Assembly (NCBI GenBank): GCA_963726995.1
Contig: CAVSEP010000006.1
Span: 1,488,001-1,552,000 of the forward strand
Length of the DNA: 64,000 nt
Direction: 5' to 3'
From: DAIDKA01 sp963726995
Lineage (GTDB): Bacteria > Pseudomonadota > Gammaproteobacteria > Steroidobacterales > Steroidobacteraceae
Shown: one piece after another, positions 28,420 through 36,663 of the stretch
Layout of the letters: every line of letters starts with the position of its first letter
Position numbering within the stretch: position 1 is the first letter of the stretch
Notes under the pieces: generated by a model
The model's input: only the letters and a program-made list of their open reading frames with translations
What the model was told of the DNA's origin: nothing
Database searches by the model: none
Program-made: the position numbers and the translations under genes

Positions 28420-29094
28420 ATGGCGGTGAATCTTAGGATATGCCCGAGAGGATTCGTTCGGCATCTATCGCCGTCTATCGCCCTCAAGCGGACCTTCTTG
28501 ACGGTCGAAGTGACGGTAAATCCGGCATGCCCAAAAGAGAAGTGCCTTTGTTTCAGGTGCTTATACGTGCCGGGCAACGTCACCGACACAGGCCACGCGA
28601 ACACCATACGGGCCTTCGCGCTCGATTGGTCGATTAGCGCCGATTCGTCGTGGACAAAGGGTGGTGGAGCGTATGTCGGCAAACCGAATCCGGGCGCGCT
28701 GCGTCTGACGATCGCAACAGGTCCGTGGTCGAACCTTCTGATGCAGACGATTACCACCGGGAAGGAACTCGATGCGGGGCCAGTCGCCGGACCGATCGTC
28801 ATCGACGCGACGTTGAATGGTCGCCCGCTGTATCGCGTCACGATGCAAGGCGTATTTCTCACCAGATACGAGAAGGCGCTCGACCCACAGAAAAGGCCGT
28901 CCGACGCCGTCGAGATGGTGTTCAAGACTGTGTCGGTCGACCACTTCTATGTCGATGGCACCGGCACGCTGCGCAGCAACAATGACACATGGGACATTCC
29001 GACGGGCTCATCCGGGCCGGCGGCACCGCCGCCTGCGCCTCCGCCGGCGACGATCCAATCGGTACCGGCGCCGGCACTTAAACGGATCAATTGA
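28420..29094 (+). CDS. Hcp-like (type VI secretion tube family) protein, uncertain N-terminus
   Basis: The central part resembles the Hcp/DUF796 family: VPGNVTDTGHANTIRAFALDWSI resembles the Hcp N-terminal strand, and LLMQTITTGKEL resembles the conserved segment before the third strand, followed by VEMVFKTVSVDHFYVDGTG. The first 40 or so residues are rich in Cys and Arg and do not look like Hcp, so the real start may lie inside, or the 5' end may be damaged. The C-terminus is a Pro/Ala-rich tail. The nearest other type VI-like gene is the TagH-like gene at 40952. It follows the AAA ATPase by 29 bases on the same strand. An alternative GTG start lies at 28399. Confidence 0.5.
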   Translation: MAVNLRICPRGFVRHLSPSIALKRTFLTVEVTVNPACPKEKCLCFRCLYVPGNVTDTGHANTIRAFALDWSISADSSWTKGGGAYVGKPNPGALRLTIATGPWSNLLMQTITTGKELDAGPVAGPIVIDATLNGRPLYRVTMQGVFLTRYEKALDPQKRPSDAVEMVFKTVSVDHFYVDGTGTLRSNNDTWDIPTGSSGPAAPPPAPPPATIQSVPAPALKRIN

Positions 29095-29239
29095 TCTGCA
29101 TCGACAACCAAGCGTGAATTCGCGGGGCATGCCAAGCCCGGCGCACCCTGGGAGGGTTTCGTCACCTATGTTCCCGGCAGCGGCAGGCGGCCACGAAGTT
29201 GCCCCAGGTGAGAAGCGGTTGCAGGAATCATCCTCGAGC

Positions 29240-29330
29240 GCATGACCTGTACGAACGCACCCGCCAGGCGTTCGTGGGCGTCATGCGCGATGGGCGCCGC
29301 TACGATTACGTCGTCGGACTGCGCGCCGTG
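29240..29330 (+). pseudogene. guaA fragment (diverged remnant copy)
   Basis: These 91 bases align with 24097-24211 of guaA at 84 of 91 positions, with an in-frame 24-base deletion. The translation HDLYERTRQAFVGVMRDGRR followed by YDYVVGLRAV corresponds to GuaA residues near 442-479. There is no similarity after 29330, and the guaA stop region is not repeated here. The fragment is only a slice of the gene and cannot be functional. It marks the accessory segment after guaA. The surrounding 29095-29458 gap holds nothing else I can support. Confidence 0.8.
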
Positions 29331-29458
29331 CAGTGCGCCATCGCCGACGCCCACCACATACACCGTCTGCCCAAAGACCCGCGAGTTCGCGCGGTTCGGC
29401 CCCGACACAGCCAACAGTGCCAGCGCAATGCTGGCACGCCTGTTCAAGTGCCTGGGTC

Positions 29459-29791
29459 TCAGCCTTTGGCAGGGATCTTGTCCAGCTCAGCCTGGAGCTT
29501 CACCAAATTCGCGTCACTGAGTGCTTCGGGCTCGTATTGCTGGATGTCCTTGAGGGTCAACTCGCGGCCGGACGACTGAAACATTTCATTGGCATATACC
29601 GTCGGGATCATCTTCTTCAGCAGCGCATTCGCTGCCGGATCGTCCAACATCTTGCCCACGAGAGTCGTAGACACGGAATAGTGTGCCGTCGGTGCGCCGG
29701 GAGCATCCGCGGCGAGCGTTGGCACAACGATCGTCGGCACAGCGCCCGCGGCCAATCCGGCCAGAACCAGGCTTCGAATGAACTTATGCAT
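29459..29791 (-). CDS. small exported protein of unknown function
   Basis: A 110-residue protein with a clear Sec signal peptide (MHKFIRSLVLAGLAAGAVP, cleavage probably after PTLAA) and a mature part of about 80 residues. The mature part reads VGKMLDDPAANALLKKMIP, ELTLKDIQQYEPEALSDANLVKLQAELDKIP, which is helical and acidic, with no cysteine. I do not recognise a named family. It lies downstream of the two exported proteins at 29817 and 31307 on the same strand and may be cotranscribed with them. Confidence 0.75.
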   Translation of the reverse strand: MHKFIRSLVLAGLAAGAVPTIVVPTLAADAPGAPTAHYSVSTTLVGKMLDDPAANALLKKMIPTVYANEMFQSSGRELTLKDIQQYEPEALSDANLVKLQAELDKIPAKG

Positions 29792-29816
29792 GCGTCATTT
29801 CCTCAGGTGTCATGAA

Positions 29817-31304
29817 CTATTCCTTACGCCCGCAAACCATCTTTGACGGCGCCATTCCCTCGCCTTCCACCCGCATGCAGATCGGGCGGTAACGCTCGCG
29901 CACGTAGTATGCGTTCTCGAAGTCCTCCTGCCGAGGATTCTCCATGCAGTCGTACTCGAACGGATGCCGTGCCGGGCTCTTCTTCCACGAACGCTTGATG
30001 GTGAAAGGCTGCGTGTAGTACTCGGGATCTTCGATCGTCGTCTCGATGTCGATGCTGGCGCCATCAGCCGCCGGCGCGAATCGCTCGACGGTGTGCAATC
30101 GCGCACTGGTGGGCTGGCCGCGAGCATCGAGCTCGGCATAGCCGTTGAATCCCAGCGTGTCGACCACCAGCGTGTTGCTTTCCCAGCGGCCGATGGAGTC
30201 ACCCACGTAACCGGGCTCCAGTTTTTCGGGGTGCGAGCCGTTCAGGCGGATGCGGCGTACCATGCGCGGCATTTCGAAGAGCATCGTGACTTCGTCGCCC
30301 GATTCCAGGATTACGATCTTCTCGCGAGGCATCGTCATCGTGGATACGGCGCCTGGACGGCACGAGACCCAGGCCGTTTGCATGATCCTGCCGCTCTGCA
30401 TGGCCGCCGCATTGCGGGTCACGATCTCCTGCCCCGCAGCAGCAAGGGGCGCATTGGGGACCAGGAAGCCAAATGTCTTCGGCTCCCAAATGCCCGCGAG
30501 ACGCGTCGCCGTTGAAACAGGCTTCGCCGCGACTGCCGCGACCCGCGACGCGGGCGGCTTCGAGCGCGTCGCCGAGGCTCGCGCGGAAGGAACATGTTCG
30601 GCCGGTTCGCCGCGCGCCATGCGATCCGGACAGACATCGTCGGCCACTCGTGCCGCAGGGTCGCGATGAAAGGTCAGCACCGTTTCCCAGGGCTGGGTGT
30701 AGTTCTGCGGATCATCGATGGTGATGCGATCCTCGAGCCGGCTGTCCGGCAGGACGCGCAGCCGTTCCGTGAGTGTCAGGCGCTCCGAGTGCGGCAGGCC
30801 CGATGCATCCATCACCGTCGTGTCGATCAACCCGACGGTACGTATCACCAGGGAATTTCCCTCCCAGTGCCCCACCGGGAATCCCATGGTCAGCGGCAGC
30901 GGGGGATCCACCGCGCCGGCGCCCATGTCCACCGTGCGGAACCATCGATACCAGCCATGGATGAACACGATTCGATTGGCGTCCGCCCGGATCTCCAGCG
31001 GATATTGCATGGTGAGGATGCGCGGCATGCCGGGACCGGCGCACCAGGACGTGGGGTCAAACGAAGCATCGCCTCTGGCAAGGCGTTGGCGTCGTTCGGC
31101 ATACAGCTTCGATGCCTCGGCGGCGAGCGGCGGGGCCTTGCCGCTGGAGGTCAGTAGGGCGCGCGGGGCAGAGTCAGGCACCCATATGCCGAGCAGCGCC
31201 TCCTGGCTTGCGGCGGATGATACTGTCCCGTCTGCCGCACCTGATGCGCCTGCCGCAAGTGCGGCAACGGCGAGCAACAGCCTCCAGTGAGATAGGCGGC
31301 GCAT
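29817..31304 (-). CDS. exported protein with a tandem-duplicated domain, unknown function
   Basis: From the ATG at 31304 the protein has 495 residues with an N-terminal signal peptide (LLLAVAALAAGASGAADG). Two homologous halves are joined by a Lys/Ala/Ser-rich linker. Shared blocks are VGHWEGNSLVIRTVGL and IGRWESNTLVVDTLGF, then ERLTLTERLRVLPDSRLEDR and ARLHTVERFAPAADG, then DDPQNYTQPWETVLTF and EDPEYYTQPFTIKRSW. The repeats suggest a beta-rich fold that duplicated. Proteins of this type often lie beside DUF6152 genes, as here, two bases after the previous stop. Function unknown; likely periplasmic or outer-membrane facing. The frame is open upstream to 31562, but that part overlaps DUF6152. 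Confidence 0.8.
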   Translation of the reverse strand: MRRLSHWRLLLAVAALAAGASGAADGTVSSAASQEALLGIWVPDSAPRALLTSSGKAPPLAAEASKLYAERRQRLARGDASFDPTSWCAGPGMPRILTMQYPLEIRADANRIVFIHGWYRWFRTVDMGAGAVDPPLPLTMGFPVGHWEGNSLVIRTVGLIDTTVMDASGLPHSERLTLTERLRVLPDSRLEDRITIDDPQNYTQPWETVLTFHRDPAARVADDVCPDRMARGEPAEHVPSARASATRSKPPASRVAAVAAKPVSTATRLAGIWEPKTFGFLVPNAPLAAAGQEIVTRNAAAMQSGRIMQTAWVSCRPGAVSTMTMPREKIVILESGDEVTMLFEMPRMVRRIRLNGSHPEKLEPGYVGDSIGRWESNTLVVDTLGFNGYAELDARGQPTSARLHTVERFAPAADGASIDIETTIEDPEYYTQPFTIKRSWKKSPARHPFEYDCMENPRQEDFENAYYVRERYRPICMRVEGEGMAPSKMVCGRKE

Positions 31305-31306
31305 CG

Positions 31307-31768
31307 TCAGGGCCCCGCGGCTACGGATGGTGCGGAGGCAGGAGGCGGTCCGGGCGGCGCACCGGCGGGGCCCGCCCCCACCCTTGCCGCCACGCCTTCC
31401 AGCTGCTTGCCATCGGCACCGGTCAGTACACGTAATGTGCCGTACGGCTTGCCGTTGCGTGCGGGCGACAGAATCATCGTGACCGCGTCGCCCACCTTTA
31501 CGCTGTCCTTGCGCCAGCCCATGTGGACATTTAGGCTCGGCGAGCCGAACTCCACGGACCACTGCACTTTCTCGCCACGCTCACCGTCCGCAATCAGCTG
31601 GATGTAGGAGTGCGGGTTGGTCCACTGCACTTCCTTGACGGTGCCCCTGATTGTCAGCTGCCGGGTGTAGTCGAATTCGGCCGTGGAGTGATGGGCGGCT
31701 GCCGCATGGGTCAAACACGCCGCGACGATCCATGGCAGCATCGACCTGATCCTTACGTCTGCACGCAT
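31307..31768 (-). CDS. DUF6152 family exported protein
   Basis: A 153-residue exported protein beginning MRADVRIRSMLPWIVAACL with signal cleavage after AAA and the mature start HHSTAEFDYTRQLTIRGTVKEVQWTNPHSYIQ. The HHS...F start, the GTVKEVQWTNPH block and the G.P.G.. tail are the pattern of DUF6152 proteins. The conserved histidines hint at metal binding, but no function is known. The C-terminus is Gly/Pro/Ala rich. It is the first gene of a three-gene minus-strand set and is divergent from the SnoaL-like gene. Confidence 0.8.
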   Translation of the reverse strand: MRADVRIRSMLPWIVAACLTHAAAAHHSTAEFDYTRQLTIRGTVKEVQWTNPHSYIQLIADGERGEKVQWSVEFGSPSLNVHMGWRKDSVKVGDAVTMILSPARNGKPYGTLRVLTGADGKQLEGVAARVGAGPAGAPPGPPPASAPSVAAGP

Positions 31769-31819
31769 GCGTATCCCCCCCCTTGCTTCCAGTCCCAACC
31801 TTAGCGCAGGAGCGTTCAA

Positions 31820-32374
31820 ATGAAAATTCCCACCCCAAGGATTTTTTTGATGATGCTGTTGCTGGCAGCCCCGGCCGTGCTTCCTGCCGCCGATTCCCTG
31901 CGAGCCATTGCCGACCGGACGCTGATCCGTGAGCTCATGGACCGATATGGCATCGTGCATGACTCGGGCAGCCCCGAGGAGTACGCCGATCTGTTCACCG
32001 CCGATGGCGAGATTGCCGTCGCAGCCGGCGGGCCGGCGATCGTCAAGGGCCGCGAGGCGTTGATCGCGCAAGCCCGTCGCGACCACGAGCGCTTCGACAT
32101 CGAGCCCGGCGCCAACGGCAAGACCACATCGATCATGCGGCATCTGATCAGCAACTCACAGATCGCCCTCATCGGCACCGACTCGGCCACCGGCACCTGT
32201 TACGTGACCACCGTGGTCAAGAAGGGGGATATCGGGCCCGCCATCCTCAGCATTTCCCGCTACACCGACCGCTATTCAAAGCAGAACGGGGAATGGCGTA
32301 TCAAGCGCCGGGAAATTACCATCGAGTTCGGCAATGGCGCGCTTGGCAAGCAACTGGGTTTTGGTGGCGGGTAA
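31820..32374 (+). CDS. exported SnoaL/NTF2-like domain protein
   Basis: A 184-residue protein with a signal peptide (MMLLLAAPAVLPAADS) and a SnoaL-like/NTF2 fold: DRTLIRELMDRYGIVHDSGSPEEYADLFTADGEI is the usual first helix-loop with the aromatic/Asp pair, and SRYTDRYSKQNGEWRIKRREITIE the last strands. The NTF2 fold serves in hydrolases, isomerases and as a binding module, so activity cannot be told. A good ribosome site, CAGGAG, lies 8 bases before the ATG. It is divergent from DUF6152. Confidence 0.82.
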   Translation: MKIPTPRIFLMMLLLAAPAVLPAADSLRAIADRTLIRELMDRYGIVHDSGSPEEYADLFTADGEIAVAAGGPAIVKGREALIAQARRDHERFDIEPGANGKTTSIMRHLISNSQIALIGTDSATGTCYVTTVVKKGDIGPAILSISRYTDRYSKQNGEWRIKRREITIEFGNGALGKQLGFGGG

Positions 32375-32475
32375 GGATTGCCTCGTCGGGCAGGCCCTCG
32401 GCGATGCCATACATGAATACCGCCGAGCCCGTCGTCCGGAGCCATTGGTGAATCGTGACTGCAGGTCGATCCAGG

Positions 32476-33570
32476 ATGCGCGTAGTCGTATTGGGCGGTG
32501 CCGGGAATTTCGGCGCGCGCATAGTGCGGGCGCTTCAGGGTGATCCTGCGATAGAGTTGATGATCGCGGGCCGGCGGCTCACATCGTCGCCCACTGCGCA
32601 TGGCGTACCGGGCGCCGTGGTTGATATCGGCGCCGTAGATCTTGCGCAGCGTCTCAAGGCGCTTTCTCCCGAGCTGGTCATTCACTGTGTCGGACCGTTT
32701 CAGGGACAGGACTATCGGGTCGCCGGCGCAGTTCTTGCGGCGGGCGCGCACTACCTGGACTTGGCGGACGGGCGGCAGTTCATTGGCGATTTTGCCTCCC
32801 GGATGAATGACCAGGCCGTGAGCGCGGGAAAGGCGGCGATCTGCGGCGCGAGTACGCTGCCGGCGCTCTCCTCGGCGGTGGTCGAGGAACTGCGGATCGG
32901 GCTGTCCTCGCTGGAGTCCATTGAAGTCGTCATTGCGCCCGGGCAGCGCGCGCCTCGTGGCAGGGCAACCCTGGAGGCGGTTTTCAGTTATCTGGGGCGA
33001 CCCTTTCAGGTATGGCGCTGCGGGCGCTGGGAGCGGGTGTGGGGATGGATGGATTTGCAAGTGGCGCAATTCGATGCCGGCAACCGCCTGGCTGCTGCCT
33101 GTGACGTGCCTGATCTCGAACTGTTCCCCGCATGGTACGCCGGCGTGCGCACGGTAAGCTTCCACGCCGCTCTTGAGTTCCGTGCGCAGCATCTTGCACT
33201 CCACGGCCTGGCTGCACTGCGACGAATTGGGTTGCCGCTGCCGGTGGATCGCTGGGCCATCGGCCTGAGCCGCATGGCCGGGATATTCGACGCGGCTGCG
33301 GGCGACAAGGGCGGCATGCGCGTCAGCGTCGTGGGGGCTCGAAGCGACGGGCTAGGCTGCGTGCGGCGAACTTGGCACTTGACGGTGCCCGCTATGGATG
33401 GTCCTGAGATTCCTTGCATGGCGGCGATACTGCTCGCGCGTCGATTGGCCCGAGGCGAAGTGTTTGAGTCCGGCGCCTTTCCATGCATGGGATTTTTGAC
33501 GCTGGCACAGTTCGCGCCGGAATTCGTGCGCTGGCGCGTTTCGACGCGAATTGAGGAAGTGGCCGCGTGA
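32476..33570 (+). CDS. saccharopine dehydrogenase-like NAD(P)-binding protein
   Basis: A 364-residue cytoplasmic protein starting MRVVVLGGAGNFGARIVRAL, a Rossmann dinucleotide-binding motif (GxGxxG-like GGAGNFG). The layout matches the saccharopine-dehydrogenase/reductase superfamily: PELVIHCVGPFQGQDYRVAGA with the GPF motif, then AHYLDLADG. Such proteins oxidise or reduce unknown substrates. I prefer the ATG at 32476 with GCAGG ten bases upstream over the GTG at 32455. The stop overlaps the next gene by four bases. Confidence 0.78.
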   Translation: MRVVVLGGAGNFGARIVRALQGDPAIELMIAGRRLTSSPTAHGVPGAVVDIGAVDLAQRLKALSPELVIHCVGPFQGQDYRVAGAVLAAGAHYLDLADGRQFIGDFASRMNDQAVSAGKAAICGASTLPALSSAVVEELRIGLSSLESIEVVIAPGQRAPRGRATLEAVFSYLGRPFQVWRCGRWERVWGWMDLQVAQFDAGNRLAAACDVPDLELFPAWYAGVRTVSFHAALEFRAQHLALHGLAALRRIGLPLPVDRWAIGLSRMAGIFDAAAGDKGGMRVSVVGARSDGLGCVRRTWHLTVPAMDGPEIPCMAAILLARRLARGEVFESGAFPCMGFLTLAQFAPEFVRWRVSTRIEEVAA

Positions 33571-34040
33571 GCGAACTGTATCTCTGGCTCAAATGGGCGC
33601 ATGTGATTTCCTCCACCGTGCTGTTTGGTACGGGAGCTGGAATAGCGTTCTTTTTCGCCCGGGCGCATAAGACAGAAGATGTGCGAGTGATTGCCGCGGT
33701 GGCCCGTGCCGTCGTTGTCGCGGACGCAATCTTTACCGCGAGCGCCGTCGTATTGCAGCCGATTACGGGCCTGGCGATGGCCAGAATCGCCGGATTCCCA
33801 TCTTCCCTGCCGTGGTTGCAGTGGTCGATTGCACTCTATGTGCTGATCGGTTGCTGTTGGCTGCCGGTAGTGTGGCTGCAAGTGCAAATGCGGAATCTGG
33901 CGACGCGCGCGGTGCGGGAGGAAACGGCGTTGCCCGATTTGTACTTCCAATACTATCGCTGGTGGTTTCTTCTCGGCTGGCCCGCCTTCATCGGGGTACT
34001 CATCGTCTTCTACTTTATGGTCGCGAAGCCGGCGTTATGA
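33567..34040 (+). CDS. DUF2269 family integral membrane protein
   Basis: A GTG start at 33567 overlaps the upstream stop and gives 157 residues with four membrane spans (residues about 8-30, 44-66, 80-100 and 129-150). LWLKWAHVISSTVLFGTGAGIAFFF matches the DUF2269 first helix, with its conserved His. Function is unknown. Translational coupling to the saccharopine dehydrogenase-like gene suggests a joint role, perhaps a membrane partner. Confidence 0.78.
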   Translation: MSELYLWLKWAHVISSTVLFGTGAGIAFFFARAHKTEDVRVIAAVARAVVVADAIFTASAVVLQPITGLAMARIAGFPSSLPWLQWSIALYVLIGCCWLPVVWLQVQMRNLATRAVREETALPDLYFQYYRWWFLLGWPAFIGVLIVFYFMVAKPAL

Positions 34041-34144
34041 TGGAGAAGAACTCTTGGCTGGGGACGCCAGCATAAAGTCCATGGTCGGGGTATTCTCTGC
34101 CGACGCCATGAGGTTTCGCGCCCGCGCTTACCTGGAGACAAGCT

Positions 34145-34345
34145 ATGAAATTTGCAGGCATGTATTTTGTCGGATTCGTGATCCTGGTCGGCGGGCTGAT
34201 GGCCGCGCTTTGGAAACTGGGGATCCTGGCCCGCATCGGCACCACCTGGACGCTGATCGGCCTGGCGATCCTGATTGGCCTGGGCATCATGATTGCCGTC
34301 AGCAGCAGCGGCACCAAGGAAAATATCCAGATCGACCGGAAGTAG
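34145..34345 (+). CDS. small two-span membrane protein
   Basis: A 66-residue protein with two hydrophobic helices (MYFVGFVILVGGLMAALW and TLIGLAILIGLGIMIAV) and a hydrophilic tail SSSGTKENIQIDRK. A ribosome site (CTGGAG) lies eight bases before the ATG. Similar small proteins are annotated only as hypothetical. It converges with the DoxX-like gene nine bases away. The 104 bases before it show nothing else. Confidence 0.72.
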   Translation: MKFAGMYFVGFVILVGGLMAALWKLGILARIGTTWTLIGLAILIGLGIMIAVSSSGTKENIQIDRK

Positions 34346-34353
34346 ACCTTGGC

Positions 34354-34800
34354 CTAGTGATTGACCCGGTTGAATCCCCCGGGTTGCAGGAACAGGGCGC
34401 GCACGCGCTCGTCGCGCAGGAACAGGCCGCCCCACACGAACAGCGCGACGTAGGCGCCAAACAGCACGTGCGTGAATAACGGGTCGTCGATGCGCACGTG
34501 GGCAGCGATCGCGCCTCCCAGATAGCCCGTCAGCAGAATCGCGCCCAGCACGGTGGTGCGAGGCCATGCGTAGAGCAGCGTGCACACCATGAGCACGGCC
34601 CCCAGATTGCGCGCGAACTGTCCGCTGCCCGGATAGCCCAGTTGTGCGGTGGTCGAGAGCACGGCCGGCAAGGCCAGCAGTTTCATCACCGCATCCATCA
34701 GCAGAAACAGCACCGCCAGTGCCGTGAGCGCGACGCCGATTCGGCGGCGGGTTCGCGCAGCCCTGGGCCGTGTCGCAAGGGCAAAAGAGTTGGCGTTCAT
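34354..34800 (-). CDS. DoxX-like family membrane protein
   Basis: A 148-residue protein with four membrane spans. The pattern (VALTALAVLFLLMDAVMKLLALP, then LGYPGSGQFARNLGAVLMVCTLLYAWPRTTVLGAILLTGYLGGAIAAHVR) matches the DoxX_2 branch, in which DAxxKL, LGYP and GYLGGAIAAHVR are conserved. Biochemical role unknown; some family members connect to quinone or thiosulfate oxidation. It is divergent from the aldo/keto reductase gene. Confidence 0.82.
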   Translation of the reverse strand: MNANSFALATRPRAARTRRRIGVALTALAVLFLLMDAVMKLLALPAVLSTTAQLGYPGSGQFARNLGAVLMVCTLLYAWPRTTVLGAILLTGYLGGAIAAHVRIDDPLFTHVLFGAYVALFVWGGLFLRDERVRALFLQPGGFNRVNH

Positions 34801-34907
34801 TGGGGGTGGGCTTCCAATGCCGGGCGGCTTTAGTTCGTGTTATTGCCTCTTGTTATGCTATGCCAATCCGCGCGCCGAGTCGACGCTGCAGGGCAATGGG
34901 GAGTTTC

Positions 34908-35855
34908 ATGGACAAACGCAGACTGGGTGAGTCAGACATTCACGTCGCGCCCTTGTGCCTGGGCGGCAATGTCTTCGGCTGGACGCTGGACGAGGCGGCG
35001 AGTTTCCGCATTCTGGACCAGTTCCTGGCGGCCGGATTCGATTTCATCGATACCGCGGATGTGTATTCGACCTGGGTGCCGGGCCACCTCGGCGGGGAGT
35101 CCGAGACCATCATCGGCAAGTGGTTCCGGCAGCGCGGCAACCGCAGCAAGGTAATCCTGGCGACCAAGGTGGGCTGGCTGATGCCCCCGGACAGCAAGGG
35201 CCTGTCGAAGGCCAACATCATGCGCGCGGTGGAGGATTCGTTGCGGCGCCTGCAGACCGACTACATCGACCTGTACCAGTCGCATGTCGACGATGCGGAA
35301 ACGCCGCTGGAGGAAACGCTGGGGGCCTTCGGGGAGCTGATCCGACAGGGCAAGGTGCGCGCCATCGGCGCCTCCAACTACGGCGCGGCGCGGCTGTCGC
35401 GGGCGCTGGACCTCGCCGCAGGTGGCGGACTGCCGCGCTATGAGAGCCTGCAGCCGCTGTACAACCTCTACGACCGCGCGGACTTTGAGGCGCAACTCGG
35501 ACCCCTGTGCGTGCGGCGCAAGGTCGGTGCGATCACCTATTTTTCCCTGGCCAGCGGCTTTCTTTCCGGCAAGTACCGTTCGAGCCAGGACCTTGCGGGG
35601 CGGGCGCGCGGCCCGCGCGTGGAGAAATATCTGAACGCCCGCGGCGACGCGATTCTCGGCGCTTTGGATGAGGTCGCTGCGGCCTATGCCAGCAGCCCGG
35701 CAAGTGTCGCACTGGCGTGGCTGATGGCACGTCCCGGCGTCACGGCGCCGATTGCCAGTGCCACCACGACCGAGCAGCTGCAGGCGCTGACTGCGGCTGC
35801 GTACCTCGAGCTCGATGCGTCCGCGATGCAGCGGCTGGACCTGGCCAGCCGCTGA
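34908..35855 (+). CDS. aldo/keto reductase
   Basis: A 315-residue NADPH-dependent reductase of the AKR family. From the ATG at 34908 it reads MDKRRLGESDIHVAPLCLGG. The catalytic tetrad is visible: Asp and Tyr in FIDTADVY, Lys in ILATKVGW, and His in YQSHVDD; GASNYGAARL and GVTAPIASATTTEQL are the cofactor-binding segments. The sequence is of the YajO/general stress type. The open frame to 34770 has no family similarity. Substrate unknown. Confidence 0.9.
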   Translation: MDKRRLGESDIHVAPLCLGGNVFGWTLDEAASFRILDQFLAAGFDFIDTADVYSTWVPGHLGGESETIIGKWFRQRGNRSKVILATKVGWLMPPDSKGLSKANIMRAVEDSLRRLQTDYIDLYQSHVDDAETPLEETLGAFGELIRQGKVRAIGASNYGAARLSRALDLAAGGGLPRYESLQPLYNLYDRADFEAQLGPLCVRRKVGAITYFSLASGFLSGKYRSSQDLAGRARGPRVEKYLNARGDAILGALDEVAAAYASSPASVALAWLMARPGVTAPIASATTTEQLQALTAAAYLELDASAMQRLDLASR

Positions 35856-35882
35856 CGGCGATCGCGTAACTCGCCCGACATA

Positions 35883-36338
35883 TCAGAGCATCTCGGTGGC
35901 CAGCGGCTTGCCGGACTCAAGGTAAGACTTGAGGTTCGAGAGGATCTTGGGCCAGCCTCCGGAGACCGCGACGATGACCTTGGAGTTCGGCTGGGCGCTG
36001 CTGTGGATAATGGTGAGCTTGACGATCTCGCCCTTGGGCTCAAGTTCAAAAGTGCAGGTCGCCGGACCCTCCGCTTTGAGTTCCGGTCGGAACTCATTGT
36101 GCCAGCGCACCACGAGCCGACGCGGCGGGTCGACCTCCAGCACCTGGCCGCTGTCGGCGACGCGCCCGTCCGTGAACAGCAGTTTCCAGGCCGCGCCCGC
36201 GGTCCAATCCGATTCCATATGCATGCCGAACCAGTACTGCCTGGCGAACTCAGGTCTGGTCAGCGCCGCCCAGAGCTTCTCGGCGGTGGTGCGGATGTAG
36301 GTCACGTAAACGAACGTGCTCTGGGGTGTTTCACTCAT
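35883..36338 (-). CDS. SRPBCC/AHSA1-domain protein
   Basis: A 151-residue START-like protein of the AHSA1 type with the pattern YIRTTAEKLWAALTRPEFARQYWFG near the start and GWPKILSNLKSYLESG at the end. These proteins have a helix-grip cavity that binds small hydrophobic ligands. It overlaps the upstream ArsR-type regulator by eight bases. The pair (HTH plus SRPBCC) is a very common two-gene unit in bacteria. Confidence 0.9.
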   Translation of the reverse strand: MSETPQSTFVYVTYIRTTAEKLWAALTRPEFARQYWFGMHMESDWTAGAAWKLLFTDGRVADSGQVLEVDPPRRLVVRWHNEFRPELKAEGPATCTFELEPKGEIVKLTIIHSSAQPNSKVIVAVSGGWPKILSNLKSYLESGKPLATEML

Positions 36339-36654
36339 GATCGTCTTCCTCCAGGGATTTCTTCAGCGCTGAGAGCGCGCGCAGATGACTGCGCTGGAAT
36401 TTGCTGATCCAGCGTTCGGCAATGGCGTTGATGGGTACGGGGTTGATGAAGTGCAGCTTCTCGCGGCCCCGCCGCTGCACGGCGATGAGGTTGGCGTCCT
36501 GCAGTATCGACAGATGCTTGGTGACTGCCTGGCGGGTCATGTCGAGTCCTGCGCACAGTTCATTCAGGGTTTGTCCGTTGCGGTGATGCAGACGGTCCAG
36601 CAGGCTGCGACGGCTGGCATCGGCCAGGGCCCGGAACACCTCGTCATCACTCAT
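36331..36654 (-). CDS. ArsR-family winged-helix transcriptional regulator
   Basis: From the ATG at 36654 the product has 107 residues: MSDDEVFRALADASRRSLLDRLHHRNGQTLNELCAGLDMTRQAVTKHLSILQDANLIAVQRRGREKLHF covers the whole winged helix, the recognition helix being TRQAVTKHLSIL. Metal-binding cysteine pairs of true arsenic sensors are absent, so it belongs to the non-metal, AHSA1-linked group. A TTG at 36669 would extend it but lies inside the operator. It is cotranscribed with the SRPBCC gene and probably represses its own operon. Confidence 0.9.
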   Translation of the reverse strand: MSDDEVFRALADASRRSLLDRLHHRNGQTLNELCAGLDMTRQAVTKHLSILQDANLIAVQRRGREKLHFINPVPINAIAERWISKFQRSHLRALSALKKSLEEDDHE

Positions 36655-36663
36655 GCGGATATT

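Noticed and set aside
29166..29447. Minus-strand frame starting MNRRASIALALLAVSG, resembling a signal peptide
   Set aside because: Most of it is the antisense of the guaA fragment, and the remainder is short, so the resemblance is likely chance.
34054..34479. Plus-strand frame of 141 codons between small membrane protein and DoxX genes
   Set aside because: Overlaps the better supported 66-residue gene in another frame and the DoxX gene on the opposite strand; composition is antisense-like.
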